Assembly (NCBI GenBank): GCA_003290165.1
Contig: QNQO01000226.1
Location: 930,001-994,000 of the forward strand
DNA: 64,000 nt
Reading direction: 5' to 3'
From: Berberis thunbergii
Taxonomy: Eukaryota; Streptophyta; Magnoliopsida; Ranunculales; Berberidaceae
Every line of letters starts with the position of its first letter. Position 1 is the first letter of the stretch. The notes under the pieces are model-generated. The model ran no database searches. It was given only the letters and a program-made list of their open reading frames with translations, and had not been told where the DNA came from. A program made the translations under genes and the position numbers. This document shows positions 21,871 to 34,489 of the stretch, one piece after another.

Positions 21871-23942
21871 AATACCCCCAAATCTATATTTTGCTCGTCC
21901 TCGAGCAAAGCAAAGAAGAAAACCGAAAAGAAAATCGTAACTCATTTTCGCAGGCATCGTCGATTGCACTTACCTTTGAAAACATGCAACAAGGGTAAAT
22001 AATGACTAAATCTCCTGTAGAAAGTTTGTTTTGACTTCAAACCTCTTATGTCATTCACAATAAAGCACTCAGAGATTTGGTATTTCACTCAGTTTATATG
22101 TGAGGAAAGGGTAAATAATGGAAAACAATCATCTCACATATAATATTATAAAGAACAGATTTTTAAGAGTGGAATGAACATGATCTCATGGACAGGAATA
22201 TCAATTACTTTTGGGAATGTTGAATTAAACACCATAGGTCTTGGTTATTAAATCTCCACATCTACGGAACCAACCTTTACCTAAGATCAACTAGGACTTT
22301 GTTGGGTTGTAACAGGGCTTGGGTAATGGTTAATAAGGAATGTCAAAGGATTCTAACAACAATTTCTAGGAATGTATACACCCATTCACGAACAATTAGG
22401 GCTGTCAAGAATAAACCAATGTTGCGTACCATCAATTGTTTCTTCATTCTCACATCTTTATCCTCATTGAGGTATTTTTTTTTCACATAGAGGATTTATG
22501 AAATATCTCATATTTTGCTCTTTAATGCCCTTTTTACACTAAGTATATCCATCCATACACATTCCCAGAAAAGTTGGATAAAAGTTAATGGGTTAACAAA
22601 TAAAATTTATTCTAAGGCTCAAAATGCTACAAAAAGGTTAATGTTATGGGTAAGTTAAAAGGCTAATTAATGGTCTAAAGAAAGAAAAAGAAAAAAATGT
22701 CTAGATCATTTCCTAAATTTGGGTCAGTATTATGACATCTCAATTGAATAAGCCAAGAAGTTCTAGTGTAATAATTCAATTTATGTATAACCCTCGGAAA
22801 AATAGAAAGGTTCAAAACTTTCAGGGTTAAGTCTCCACTATTATTCTAAGGTTTTCTAGTATATACTTCACTCATCAACTTCAAGTTATGCTAACATGGC
22901 TCATGGTGCAAAGATAATCGAGTTGAAAAATCTTATGAACTAGATCTAACTTAAAAATCATATTAAGTTTTCAGCCTTTATCAATATACCAATATGTCAA
23001 GTTGGTTTGCATTTTCTTGAGCATAAAACATTTAAAATCCATTTTCATAATCGCAAAAGATCAAGTTTTCTTGACAGAAAAGCACAAATTTTTTTTAAAA
23101 TAAGAAAAGAAAACACTACGAAAAATTCACCGACTCATGAACCCTAACCCCAAACATTGTCCTCAATGTTTAACAAAATAATTCTGACAAATGAATGAAA
23201 TAAGTACATGAGAAGAGGTTAGAACTAGGGGTGGGCAAAACCCGATTTAAATTCGGTTAACCGATCGAACTGATTTTCAAATTCGGTTCAGTAACCGAAC
23301 CGAAATATGAGTAGAAAGAAAATAATTTAAATCGAACCAAACCGATCATAAACAGTTCAAAATCGGTTTACGGTTTTGAACCGACCGATTAATTAGATAT
23401 ATATAAATAACTAAATAACAAGTAGGTGACAATACTTGATTAGTGCAACAAATGCACTGCAGTACACCCTGTTGCACTAAATCACTCCCTTCTCTCAAAG
23501 TTTTCAATTTTGGGCTAAAAATTGGGGCTGTAAAAAAAATTGGACATGTTTTAATGAAAGTCTTTCAAATGCTTGAGCTTGAAATTTCGGCCCAACCGAA
23601 CCGAGCCGATCCGAAATTCGGTTCAACCAAATTCATCGGTTTACAAATACAAAATTCAGTTTCGGTTTGGGTTTTGGGCAAACCGAATGAAATCGGTTTG
23701 GGGCTCAAAACCGAACAGAACCGACATTGCCCACCCCTAGTTAGAACAGTATTACCGCGGTGAAGATTTTACCAATTTCCACAAGTAATCCACAGATGAG
23801 AGTTCAGAGACAAAAGAATTGTGGATTAGTTAATAGAAATAGATAAAATACACACACAACATGGACTCTTACAACAAAAGGTGGGCTGCCTCCCAGTAGT
23901 GCTTGGTTTAACGTCATCAGCTCGACAAAACTCAAAAGATCG
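21871..23942 (-). other. Athila region between pol and 3' LTR
   Basis: Noncoding sequence of about 2 kb, as usual for Athila elements; no envelope-like ORF is recognisable. A hAT MITE (23226-23739) is inserted in it. Confidence 0.6.
23226..23739. mobile_element. hAT MITE (TAGGGGTGGGC ends), copy 1
   Basis: The 514-bp unit starts TAGGGGTGGGCAAA and ends TTGCCCACCCCTA, flanked by a perfect 8-bp duplication GTTAGAAC (23218-23225 and 23740-23747). The interior is dense in CGGTT/AACCG words at both sides. No transposase. A second copy in opposite orientation is at 59281-59836. Confidence 0.9.
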
Positions 23943-25400
23943 TCAATTTTGATACACAGGGTCCTCTAATAGAACCACATCAACCTCGACTTCTAATCGA
24001 GGTAACTCTAAGAATGGCTTAAGTCGTTGACCATTTATTTTAAATACATGGCCATCCTTAGGGTTAACGATTTCGACAGCTCCATGTGGGAACACTGCTT
24101 TCACAATATAAGGTCCAGACCACCGAGATCTCAACTTTCCAGGAAAAAGTCGGAACTGAAAGTTGAACAACAAAACTTTTTGAGATGGTTCAAAGGACTT
24201 ACGAAGAATGGATTTAACATGAAATATCTTATTTCATTCTTTGTAGATTTTGGCATTGTGGTACGCATCATTTCGTATCTCTTCCAACTCATTAAGTTGA
24301 AGCTTACGATGCGATCCAGCCTTGACCATATCAAAATTGAACGTCTTGATGGCCCAATATGCACGATGTTCCAATTCCACAGGCAAATGACATGTTTTTC
24401 CAAAAACAAGCCTATTTGGAGACATTCCAATCAGGGTCTTAAATGATGTTCTATAAGCCCAGAGAGCATCACTCAGACGTTGAGACCAGTCTTTACAATC
24501 TGGTCTGACTGTCTTCTCTAGAATGTTTTTAATCTCCCGATTGAAAATCTCAACTTGCCCACTTGTTTGTGGATGATAGGGGGTGCCAACTTTATGAGTG
24601 ATGGAGTATTTTGTTACTAATAGCTCGAACGGTCTATTGCAAAAATGAGAACCACCGTCACTTATAATGGAACGCGGAATATCAAAATGAGAAAAGATAT
24701 TATCTTTCAAGAATCTTACCACAACCCTGTGGTCATTCGTTTGACATGGTATCGCTTCTACCCATTTGGACACATAATCCACAACAACAAGGATGAAAAG
24801 ATTGCCAAACGAAGGTGGGAATGGTCCCATGGAATCAATACCCCAAACATCAAAAATTTCAACCACAAGAATATTAGTAAGGGGCATCATGTTGCGACGA
24901 GAAATGGAACCCATTCGTTGACATCGATCACAAGTGGTGCAAAAGGCATGAGTATCTCGAAAAAGGGTAGGCCAATAAAAACCACTCTGCAAAACTTTTG
25001 CAGCTGTCTTTCTAGAGCTAAAATGACCACCACAAGCTTGCTCATGACAAAATGAGATGATGCTGTGAAATTCACTCTCAGGAACACATCTCCTGATAAC
25101 CTGATCAGGACAATACTTGAACAAGTATGGATCATCCCAGAAGAAATGTCTAACCTCAGCAAGAAATTGTGATCTATCTTGTTTAGACCACTTAAAAGGA
25201 AGTTGACCTGTAACAAGATAGTTTACGATATCTACATACCAAGGTAATTGGGAGAGAGCAAATAATTGCTCATCGGGAAATGACTCATTCAATGGTAAAT
25301 ATTCGCTAGATGACTCTACCAGAAGTCTAGATAAATGGTCAGCTACAACGTTTTTCGAACCTTTCTTGTCCCGAATTTCAATATCAAACTCTTGTAGCAA
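23943..25400 (-). pseudogene. Athila integrase
   Basis: The main open frame (24234-25400, 388 codons) starts in the RNase H tail ([20 protein letters not shown]) and carries the H2C2 finger ([20 protein letters not shown]) and the integrase core with D (GIDSMGPF), D (SDGGSHF) and E ([10 protein letters not shown]) all present. A frameshift and stop near 24234 separate it from the C-terminal part (LFPGKLRSRWSGPYIV) that continues at 24173-23943. The core is the best-preserved piece of this element. Confidence 0.88.
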
Positions 25401-25437
25401 TAGGACCCATCGAATTAAGTGAGGTTTATCATCTTTT

Positions 25438-26510
25438 TTAGAGAAAATATATTTTTAACACCGCTTGATCAGTAAAAATAATTACTTTGGATCCTATAAG
25501 GTAAGACCGAAATTTGTCTAGAGCAAAGACTACAGCTAATAACTCTTTCTCAATGGTGGAGTAATTAAGCTGTGCGTCTTGTAGAGTTCTACTAGCGTAA
25601 TAAATGACATGTGGTTTTTTGTCCAATTGTTGTCCTAGGACAGCTCCGAGTGCAAAGTTGGAAACATCACACATAAGCTCAAAGGAAAATTTCCAATTAG
25701 GAGATTGGATGATTGGAGCTGAAGTCAATAATTGTTTAAGCTTCTCAAAAGCTTTCAAACAATTTTCATCAAAAACCGCGTCTTTAGCAAGTAAATTGCA
25801 TAAAGGACGAGCGATTTTGCTAAAGTCTTTGATGAATCTCCGAAAAATCTAGCATGGCCTAGAAAAAATCTAATTTCCTTAACTGTCTTTGGAGGCGGAA
25901 GACTCGAAATTAAATCAATTTTGGCTTTGTCGACTTCAATTCCCTTGTGTGAAATTACATGTCCAAGAACAATGCCCCATCGTACCATAAAATGACATTT
26001 CTCTCAATTTAAAACAAGATTTTTCTCCACACATCTATTTAACACTAAAGTTAAATGATGTATACATTCATCAAATGAATCACTAAATACTGAGAAATCA
26101 TCCATAAACACCTCGAGGAACCTCTCAACCATATCAGAAAAAACACTAAGCATGCACCGCTGAAAAGTAGCGGGTGCGTTACACAATCCAAAGGGCATTC
26201 TCCGATATGAAAACGTACCAAAGGGACAAGTGAATGTGGTCTTCTCTTGATCCTCGAGTGCAATGGGGATTTAGTTATAACTGGAATACCCATCAAGAAA
26301 ACAATGGTAATCATGTCCGACTAACTTTTCATGCATCTGATCAATGAAAGGAAGAGGAAAGTGATCCTTCCTTGTGACCAAGTTCAACTTACGGTAATCA
26401 ATACATACTCGCCACCCCGTAGTCATGCGGGTTGGTACTAATTCATTCTTGTCATTCTTGATTACCGTTACCCCTGACTTCTTTGGGACAACTTGAACAG
26501 GACTGACCAC
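25438..26510 (-). pseudogene. Athila reverse transcriptase and RNase H
   Basis: RT starts with VSPVQVVPKKSGVTV and has WRVCIDYRKLN, the RMPFGLCNAPATFQRCM block and the active site FMDDF, the Athila form of YxDD. RNase H follows (CDVSNFALGAVLGQ, YSTIEKELLAVVFALDKFR). A stop at about 26272 (Gln to TAA in the YN.IPIALEDQ region), a stop near 26003 and frame changes near 25850 and 25440 break it into four open pieces. Confidence 0.88.
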
Positions 26511-26721
26511 AAGGACTATCCGAAATTGGGTAGATTATATCCACATCCAACAATTTGAGCACTTCGGCTCAGACAACTTCCTTTAGATTAGGATTAAGTC
26601 TACATTGCACTTCACGCGATACTTTGGCATTATCTTCGATATGAATGCGATGCATGTAAACGATTGAACTTATTCCTTTAATATCCGCGATAGTCCACCC
26701 AAGTGTCGTTTTATGTGCTTT

Positions 26722-27702
26722 TCAAACATCTAACAATTTTTCTTCATGTTCTTCAGTCAATGTAGATGAAATAATAACAGATAAGGTATTGTCAACACCT
26801 AAAAATGCATACTTGAGGTTGTCAGGTAATACTTTTAGGTCGAGCTTGGGTGGTTTTTCAACGGAAGGGACTTGTTTTGACTCACTGAGTGGAAGAGGTT
26901 CCACCTTAGGCTTCCATTTATAACTGGTTTCCATTATAGGGGTAGAATCAAGCAAAGCATTGACTTCCCTGATGGAATCATTAATATCTAAGTCTAAATT
27001 AAAATGAGTCAAACAAGTCTCTAAAGGATCATTAAACTGAGGAAATGAATGTTCCGCCAAACTCTCAATCATGTTAACCTCAAAGGAATCCTCAGACTCG
27101 GGAGGTTGTTGACTTACATTGAATACGTTGAGTTCGACGGTCATGTTACCAAATGATAATTTCATGATTCCATTTCGGAAGTTAATGATAGCATTGGATG
27201 TGGCAAAAAATGGACGACCCAAAATAACTGGAATGTGGCTAGAGGGATTGTGAACAGGTTGTGTGTCAAGGACTATGAAGTCCACAGGGAAATAAAATTT
27301 GTCAACCTTAATTATCACATCCTCTATCACACCGCGGGGGACTCAGACAGATCTGTCTGCCAATTGCAGTGTCACTTGAGTTGGTTTCAACTCACCAAGA
27401 CCCAATTGCACATATACTAAATATGGAAATAGATTAACACTTGCCCCTAAATCTAAAAGTGCTTTCCCAATCATATGATCACCAATCACACATGAAATAG
27501 TCGGGCAACCATGATCTCTGTACATAGGTGAGGTTTTGTGTTGAAGGATGGAGCTGACTTGCTCTATTTGGAAGGTTCTTTTGTGCACATTCAGTTTTTG
27601 CTTTTGTGTACACAAATCCTTCAAAATTTTGGCATAAGAGGGAACTTGCTTAATAGCCTGGAATAATGGAATATTGATTTGAACTTGTTTAAAAATTTCC
27701 AT
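26722..27702 (-). pseudogene. Athila protease and linker
   Basis: The protease reads GKALLDLGASVNLFPY, with the Athila-type DLGA active site, preceded by the typical ISCVIGDHMI. A stop between the open pieces (27702-27343 and 27330-26722) interrupts it. The following linker leads toward RT. Confidence 0.82.
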
Positions 27703-27720
27703 TATATCGTTGGCATTTGT

Positions 27721-29370
27721 TCATTTCTTTGTCGGAAATAACCGCGATGGAAATGGTGCTCTAGTCATATAGGATGCTTTGGTTGGATCAGAGTAAAGAT
27801 GATGATCCTCTTGAGAAGATGAAGCTTTATCAGCCTCCTTCTCAGATGGAGGTGTAACTTGTTTTGGCGTGGATTGGGATTCAGGATCAATAAAATTAGG
27901 CATTCTAATTTGGTTGTCAACTTGTTTTCCACTCCTAAGGGTGATGATAGATTTTGACATCTTCATTGCGTGGCTGAGATGCACTGCCTATTTCAAATTG
28001 GCCCTTAGGATTTTGAATGGGTTGACCAGGGAATCTTCATGCTTCTCTTTCAGGAAAGGATTTTGTAATTTGACTCACAATCATCTCAAGCTTTTGGATG
28101 GCTTGAGATTGTTGTTGAAAAGTAGCTCTTGGTTCGGTGATAGCCTGAAAGTTCTGTTCGAGCATGGTTCATGTTCTCTGCATAAATTGGTTCATTGTAT
28201 CCTGTAAACTCTGAGTGTTAGAGGGAGGTACATCTTGATTGAATTGAGGCCTATTAGCAGAAATTGGAGCTCGAGGAGCTTGAGGGATAACAACTGGGCC
28301 TCCTTGATGTTGATTATGGGCCCATGAGATATTAGGGTGTTTGGCTAAACCTGGATTGTAAAAATTTGAGTGTGGATTATAACCAGATTGCCTAAAGGTA
28401 TTGAATGCATTGACTTGCTCAGCAAAATAAGCAAGGTACTCATTTTTCGAATGACGGTTTGATGTGGAATGACTAGAACTTGAACATGCAGCACAAACCT
28501 CGGATGGCTGAGACTTTTCCAGATATGCATCAATCTTATGTGCCATTGTCATTACAACTGCTTCCAACTTTGAAGAAGGAGGAAGATGAGGAGTAGATGA
28601 GGTATCCCTTACTTCATACAAACCACCCTTTCGCCTACCCGAGTCTTTTCTTGAATAATCCCATTGTTAAGAATTTTCAGAAATAGCTTCAAAGAATTCC
28701 CAAATCTCTAGTGGCGTTAATCATTCGATGGTTTTGAGGGGTTAACGCATCTTGAAAGTATTGAACCAAGCGCCACTTTTCAAAGCAGTGATGGATGCAC
28801 CTAGCAATGAGTTCATTGAATCTTTCCCAACATTCATAGAAATGCTCACCCTCTTGCTGTTGAAAATTAGATATATCTCTTCGGATGGCATTTGTTTTAT
28901 GAATAGGAAAATATTTTGCCAAAACTTTTCCTGATAGGGCATCCCAAGTGTCGATGGTTCCAATTTCTAAGGAGTTTAACCATGACTTCGCCCTATCTTT
29001 TAAAGAAAAGGGGAACAACCTAAGACGAATTGAATCATCAGAAAAATTGGGATTCACAGTAGCACAAATGTCAAGAAACTCTTTGACATGAAGATAGACT
29101 CTCTTTTTCTAGACCATAAAAGAAAGGCAAAAGGTGCATAATTGATGGTTTTAGCTCAAAGCTACTTGCAATGGTCTCAGGTAAGACAAGGCAAGATGGG
29201 GTGTTATTGGAACGTGGAGAGAAATAATCTTTAAATGCTCTCTCCCCAACCATTTCAGTGGTCTCACTCGACAAGGAGAACGATTCTAGAAGGTCAATGG
29301 GGACTTCAGACAACTCTACAGGATCCTCTCGAATTAGTCTACCTCTCGAATCCCGTTCCCAAATACGCAT
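27721..29370 (-). pseudogene. Athila gag
   Basis: Gag builds the particle. The N-terminal piece (29370-29071) starts MRIWERDSRGRLIREDP. The Retrotrans_gag core (29057-28689) has FSDDSIRLRLFPFSLKDRAK and WNALS/KYFP-type motifs. The Gln/Pro-rich C-terminal part lies at 28621-28169 and 27984-27721. Frameshifts at about 29065, 28650 and 28010 and stops between pieces break it. An open phase through the pieces suggests recent decay relative to T2 gag. Confidence 0.82.
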
Positions 29371-30774
29371 AAACAGATCTACACCAAGTGAGGTTTGAAA
29401 TGTTTATTAACCTTAAAAATCACGCACAAACTCAAACACAATCAGCAACCAATTGATGCACAAGAAAAAATGTCTCCCTAAGCAATCAGTGTTTTTGAGA
29501 TTAATTATCTTTTTATCTTTGGGGGACAAATTATTTCTAATGTGATCTTTATATCAGAGCAATGGGTGCTACAAGATGATCCTAAGAGTGTATACTTTAC
29601 ACCACAAAGTTCAAAATCAGTAGGTTGGAGTTTTGTTTCAAAGAAACCGGATTATCGCACAAGAGAACGATGTCACAATGGTCCAATTAAGTACTTCCTT
29701 GTGCTACCGCTCTGTAAGTCAATAGATGTGAGAACGATGTGATGTTAAATGTACACTTGAGGCTTGTGTTCCTAACCCAAAACTGTTAGTTACACCAATT
29801 CTTCTTGTAGATCATAGCTTACTTATGACTCGGCGTACCGGGTAAATTACCCTTGTGGCAGTGGCTTTTCGAAGTTCATTGAATGATTAAACTCATCGTC
29901 ACTTTTAGCTTTGGTCAACACAAAAATTATTGGATTCACCTTGGTCTTGGTTGTCCTATGAACACTGTACCTAAAAGATGACTCTATCTAACTTGCTAAC
30001 TGATTTTAATTATGTTTTGCTATTGGTTGCACACAACTGGACTGATGAGGTGGGGATATCAAGTCCCACCAGTTTCTATTTAGAAGCTGGGTCTGCTTAT
30101 TATGAATTACTAAAGTTTAGCATCCACAATTACAGAAATTAAACAACCAATCACATAATTTCAAACAATTACACAAAGCACCCGGGTCGCTAATACATTG
30201 CGTGTGACAGAAGTACTTACAATATGCGTATTTCGTTATGCACAAAAAGTTAGCACAATTAAAAAAAATGTCCGACTTCTTTTTATCTGTTTAAATCAGC
30301 ACACAAGCATATGCAATCAAATTACTGGTCTTGGTCTTAGAAGTCGGATTTCTAAATCATAAAAAATAAAAATTATTGGGTAACAATTAAAATTGTTTCC
30401 CTATAATTTCTTTTAACTTGGAAAATTTTGGGTTTTTTTTAGGTGATTAAAAATGGAAAACAATAGAGTTTACAAAAATTAGTACACCACACACTTGTAA
30501 AACGAGGTGAAAATAAAATTAAAACTCCCCTCACAAAATAAAAAAAATTTTAAATTAAAATTAAAATTTGCTTGATGTTTGCAGGATCGTCCAATTTCCT
30601 CGAGAAGCGTGTATTCTGCAAAATCAAACAAATAACACGAAATTACTGTAAAAAGAACTTAACAAAATAAAAATAAATTTTGTTTGTTTTTTTTCTGAAT
30701 TTTATTTAAATTAGTGAAAATAAATCTTAAATTCAATTACACCGCTACATTCTCCGGCAACGGTGCCAAAAACT
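29371..30774 (-). other. Athila leader between 5' LTR and gag
   Basis: About 1.4 kb of noncoding leader, with the primer-binding site at its right end (30750-30774, minus: TTTTTGGCACCGTTGCCGG). No domain is recognisable. Confidence 0.65.
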
Positions 30775-32192
30775 TGTTGTGGGTTTAAGTGGCCTAAAAA
30801 AAAGGCTAATTTGACCCACTTGTAATATTCGCAAGTGTACAGTGTCTAATTGGTAAACAACGACAAGTATGGGTCGATCCCACGAGGAAGGTGGATTAAA
30901 TTGAATTTAATAATTTACCTAAAATAATTTGGAGAAAATGAGGGTTACAGTGTTTAAAAATCTGAGTTAAACAAAAGTAATTAAAATAACAATAAATAAA
31001 AGAAAAGAGTTGACGGGAAACCACAATTTGCAAAAAAATATTTCAAACTCCTAAAATTATATTCAATTGTTCTTATTATTCCAATTTCAAATAAATAACT
31101 CTAGCAATGTATAAACTCCTAGCATTAATTGTCTTTTTAGGGCACAATTAATCACAAGTTTAATTATTCAATTAAAACATGCTTGATTTATAACATAATA
31201 TTTTTCTAACAACTTAAGATACATGACATATTAGGTGAAAGTAAATTATTATAAATTGCGAATCAATTAATATTAATCATGGAATAATAATGTAAAATGG
31301 AATTAATTCTAGAGTTTGAGACTTAATTCGCCGTGGTGTTACAGAGCATTCAGCAGGGTGCAAACAGAAACAGGTCCAGTGTGGCTCAGCAAATCCCAGT
31401 GAATGCAAATAGTTGTGATCTTTCTTAGCCGAGGTGCTCTCAGCAAGGTCCACTGGGTGCCAGTAGTGTTAACTTGATTTAGGTCTCTGTGGTGGTGTGT
31501 GGTCCAGTCGGTGACGGTAGTTGAAGATAAAGTGAAACGAGGTTGTCACGCCCTTGTTTCGGTGGAGTGAAGGAGAGAAAACAAAGATGAATAGAGTGTG
31601 GGTGGTGATTTTGCTTGGTTGGGATGGTGATGAGAATCACAAATTGTGAATAAGAGGTTTTGGTATTCTGTATTTTTTTCTTTCCCTTCTCTTCTTCCCC
31701 TTTCTTATTCATTTATATTGTATTTATAGAGAATTAAGAAAATGAACTTGGACAAGTTAAGGGGAGGGTTCAATGAGTGATTTGAGGCTTAAATCAAACT
31801 AGAATCTTGGATAATTAAGAGAATATGCTTTGGATTTGAGAAAACGAACTTGGACAAGTTAAGGGGAGGGTTCAATGAGTGATTTAAGGCTTAAATCAAA
31901 CTAAAATCTTGGATAATTAAAAGAATATGCTTTGGGTTTGACATTGGGTTTGGGTTTACGAATTTGGTTTTGGGTTTGGTTTTGAGTTTAGGTTATGGGC
32001 TTAGGCTATTCTCACTTCCACTTCCTTTGAAGTCACCGTCTGTGATTTATTCATTGCATTTTTCTTTGATTTCTTTATTATTGCTCCGAATGCTACAAAA
32101 ACACAAAAAATTAATAATTAATTTAAATAAAATAAAACAATGATTAACCAAAATATAATAAGAGGTAAAAAATGTTATAATTATGATTATCA
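30775..32192 (-). repeat. Athila 5' LTR
   Basis: On the plus strand it runs TGTTGTGGGTTT to TATGATTATCA. The minus-strand TATA box (TATAAATA, plus TATTTATA at 31721-31728) is the likely promoter of the element. The T2 antisense ORF resumes directly at 32193. Confidence 0.88.
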
Positions 32193-34126
32193 GCGGCCTT
32201 GATGCTGCTAAGTGTTTTAACGAGGATCCTCGGTTCTTAGACGACAAGATGTTCCATCTGGTTGTTGTCCAGTCTAAGAAGCTTGGCAGTTGTGATCAAG
32301 TTATCGAGACGTAGTCTCTTCATTCTTCTTCTCCTCCTATTGATGATGGGGTGGATGTCTGGCCTTCTTCCGCCTATTTGGGCTTTTCTGCTCTTGTTGG
32401 GTTCGTTGCTTATTCCGTTCTTGTTGCGCAACGAGAGGGTAAGGATGGTTCACATGTTGTTCCTTCTTCTTTCCCGGCTATGGGTAGTGGTTCTTCCATA
32501 CAACCAGATCCTCGCGTCCTTCATTCGTGGATCAGTTGGAAGGAATAACTCCTGAAGACGTCCAGGTCAAATCGGACGAAAAGTTTTGCTGGTTTTCCTG
32601 GCTTGGCGCGCAACATGGTGTGCGCAAGCTGATTAATGAATGACACAGATGGTCGGTGGAGAGGCATTTGATGCTCGTACTGGATCCGAGCTTTCATCTT
32701 GAAGATGGTGTTAGGCTTGTAATGGACGGGATGACCCATCATGCCTATGTAGGGGCAGTGTTCTAAAAATCGCTAGGCCCTGGGTGGGCGGCGAGCAGGT
32801 GCCTAGAACCCAGGGACCTAGGCGCTCTTAGGTTTTGTATTATAACTTTAATAATTTACAAAAGTTAAGCATAATACCTTATCAATTACATCTAATTTAA
32901 TGCCAATATACATATGCAAAATTTAAAAACATGAAAAAATTAACAATCATAAACAAAATTTATTAAAACTCAAATTACTAAAGTTGGTCATGACTTTATA
33001 TAAAATTGAATTTGTGGACAAATATCCAAACCTAATCTTTTATTTTTCTTCAAATTGCATGAATAACCTCAGTCATGTTTGATAAAATCTACATTAGTAA
33101 AATTGGTACCGACAGATCCTTTGAGAATTCCATTAAGTAATCATCCTTTGCTACATTTAGACATATACTGAATAAAAAATAGTTAAATAGTTTATTTCTA
33201 AAAAAGATGAAAGAAAAATAAAATAAGAACACAATAAGCCTTATTAAAAAAAAATGAAAATCGCCCAGACCGCCTAGAGCCCGCCTAGGCCGCCTAGAGC
33301 CCACCTAGACCCTCCCAAAACCGCCCAGACTGCCCACCCATCCATTAATCTAGGCGATTTTCCACCTTCTAGCGCCTAGGTCGATTTTAGAACACTGTGC
33401 AGGGGCGATGGGTTCAGGTCATCAGGTCAATCACAATCTTGTGATTTCTCTGGATAGGAATGTTTCTGTGCTGGTATTGGTATTTCCCCATGTTATTTAT
33501 CAGTATGACATGTTAAAATAGCGATGTTCTAAAAGGATTAAAGCGGCTGGGGTTGCTCAAATCTTGTTGGCCAAAGTGGAGGGTGCACGGGATCGATCTA
33601 TGGCTGCGATTGAGTCCTTGAGAGTTGAATTAGACATTATTCATGCACGTGTGCACGATGTGGAGAAAGAGTTGTCCCCGAAAAGGCACTTCATGATGAG
33701 GTCGCGTGTGCCATGATAGAGCACTCTAAAAATCGCGACATAGGCGAAAAAAGGGTGGAGCAATTACTTGTTTCTCTTGACAAGGTCAAGGGTAATTCCT
33801 CCGCAATGCTCACTATTGCTGAGGGCCAACTTATCGTGACTAGAAGTGAGCTTGTTTATGTTAAGGATAACCTTCGTGTTATGGAGGTGGCAGATTGGCA
33901 GTGCCTTGTCGATGGTCGGACCGAGCTTCTGGATTATATTAAGGGTCTCGGTGTTGACTTATCTCAATATCATCATCTGGTCTATCAGACCTTCGATGAT
34001 GCAGAGGGTACCCTCCGGGTGATCCAATGGTTGAAGAGCCACCACCTTTTCCTCTTGAAGAATGAATCTCTGTCAATGATTCGACTATTTGTCTTCTTGC
34101 AAATGGTATTGTTAAGGATGTTATAA
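32193..34126 (+). pseudogene. T2 antisense ORF, C-terminal part
   Basis: Coding resumes after the Athila insertion (FLDDKMFHLVVVQSKKLG, about 32240) and continues through a hydrophilic region. After the hAT MITE (32756-33397) comes a charged coiled-coil segment (33540-34126) including the 137-codon open stretch from 33713: EHSKNRDIGEKRVEQLL and VDGRTELLDYIKGLGVDLSQ. Several stops and frameshifts interrupt it. It matches the end of the T1 antisense ORF (307-492). No known enzymatic domain is seen. Confidence 0.5.
32756..33397. mobile_element. hAT MITE (CAGTGTTCTAAAAATCG ends), copy 1
   Basis: The 642-bp unit starts CAGTGTTCTAAAAATCGC and ends TCGATTTTAGAACACTG. The flanks TGTAGGGG (32748-32755) and TGCAGGGG (33398-33405) are an 8-bp duplication with one mismatch. 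Inside each end is a GC-rich zone of CCGCCTAG/CTAGGCGG words. It shares an internal block (TACCGACAGATCCTTTGAGA) with the second copy at 42796-43482, in opposite orientation. Confidence 0.88.
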
Positions 34127-34489
34127 ATGTTTCCTCATAATCTTCTATTGTTACCTTCAACTATAATAAAATAGAGTTTGAAAGAAGGATGAGTTTTCTC
34201 CTTTGTTTTTCTTCTTGTTGACTTCATTTGTCCATTGTTGTCATAATGATTTGTATTCAAGCTCTGATTTTTATAGCTATATCCTTAGCAGTCATTTGCT
34301 GATTTGAATTTCCTATGCTTCAGTATGTATGTCTGACCCTTGTATTTGTCGTCTCGGAGCTTTTGTGAAAAGTTGTTTTGTTTGTTTGTCTTCTACATTG
34401 TTGATCTAGCGTGTTAGTTAATCCAAGGTTTTCCTGGGCTATGCTGACTTGTTCCTTCATTGTGTGCTCTATTTGTCTGATCGAAAATG

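Larger units (their letters stand above)
19387..32192 (-). mobile_element. Athila-type Gypsy element plus an inverted LTR fragment
   Basis: A complete minus-strand Athila element lies between LTRs of 1419 bp (20452-21870) and 1418 bp (30775-32192). The leader after the 5' LTR has the Athila primer site (TTTTTGGCACCGTTGCCGG), and a purine tract (GGGGGTATT) precedes the 3' LTR. Next to the 3' LTR lies about 1.06 kb of the same LTR in opposite orientation (19387-20450). No 5-bp duplication remains across the complex, which fits a deletion or rearrangement at the left. It is inserted in the T2 antisense ORF. Confidence 0.85.
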
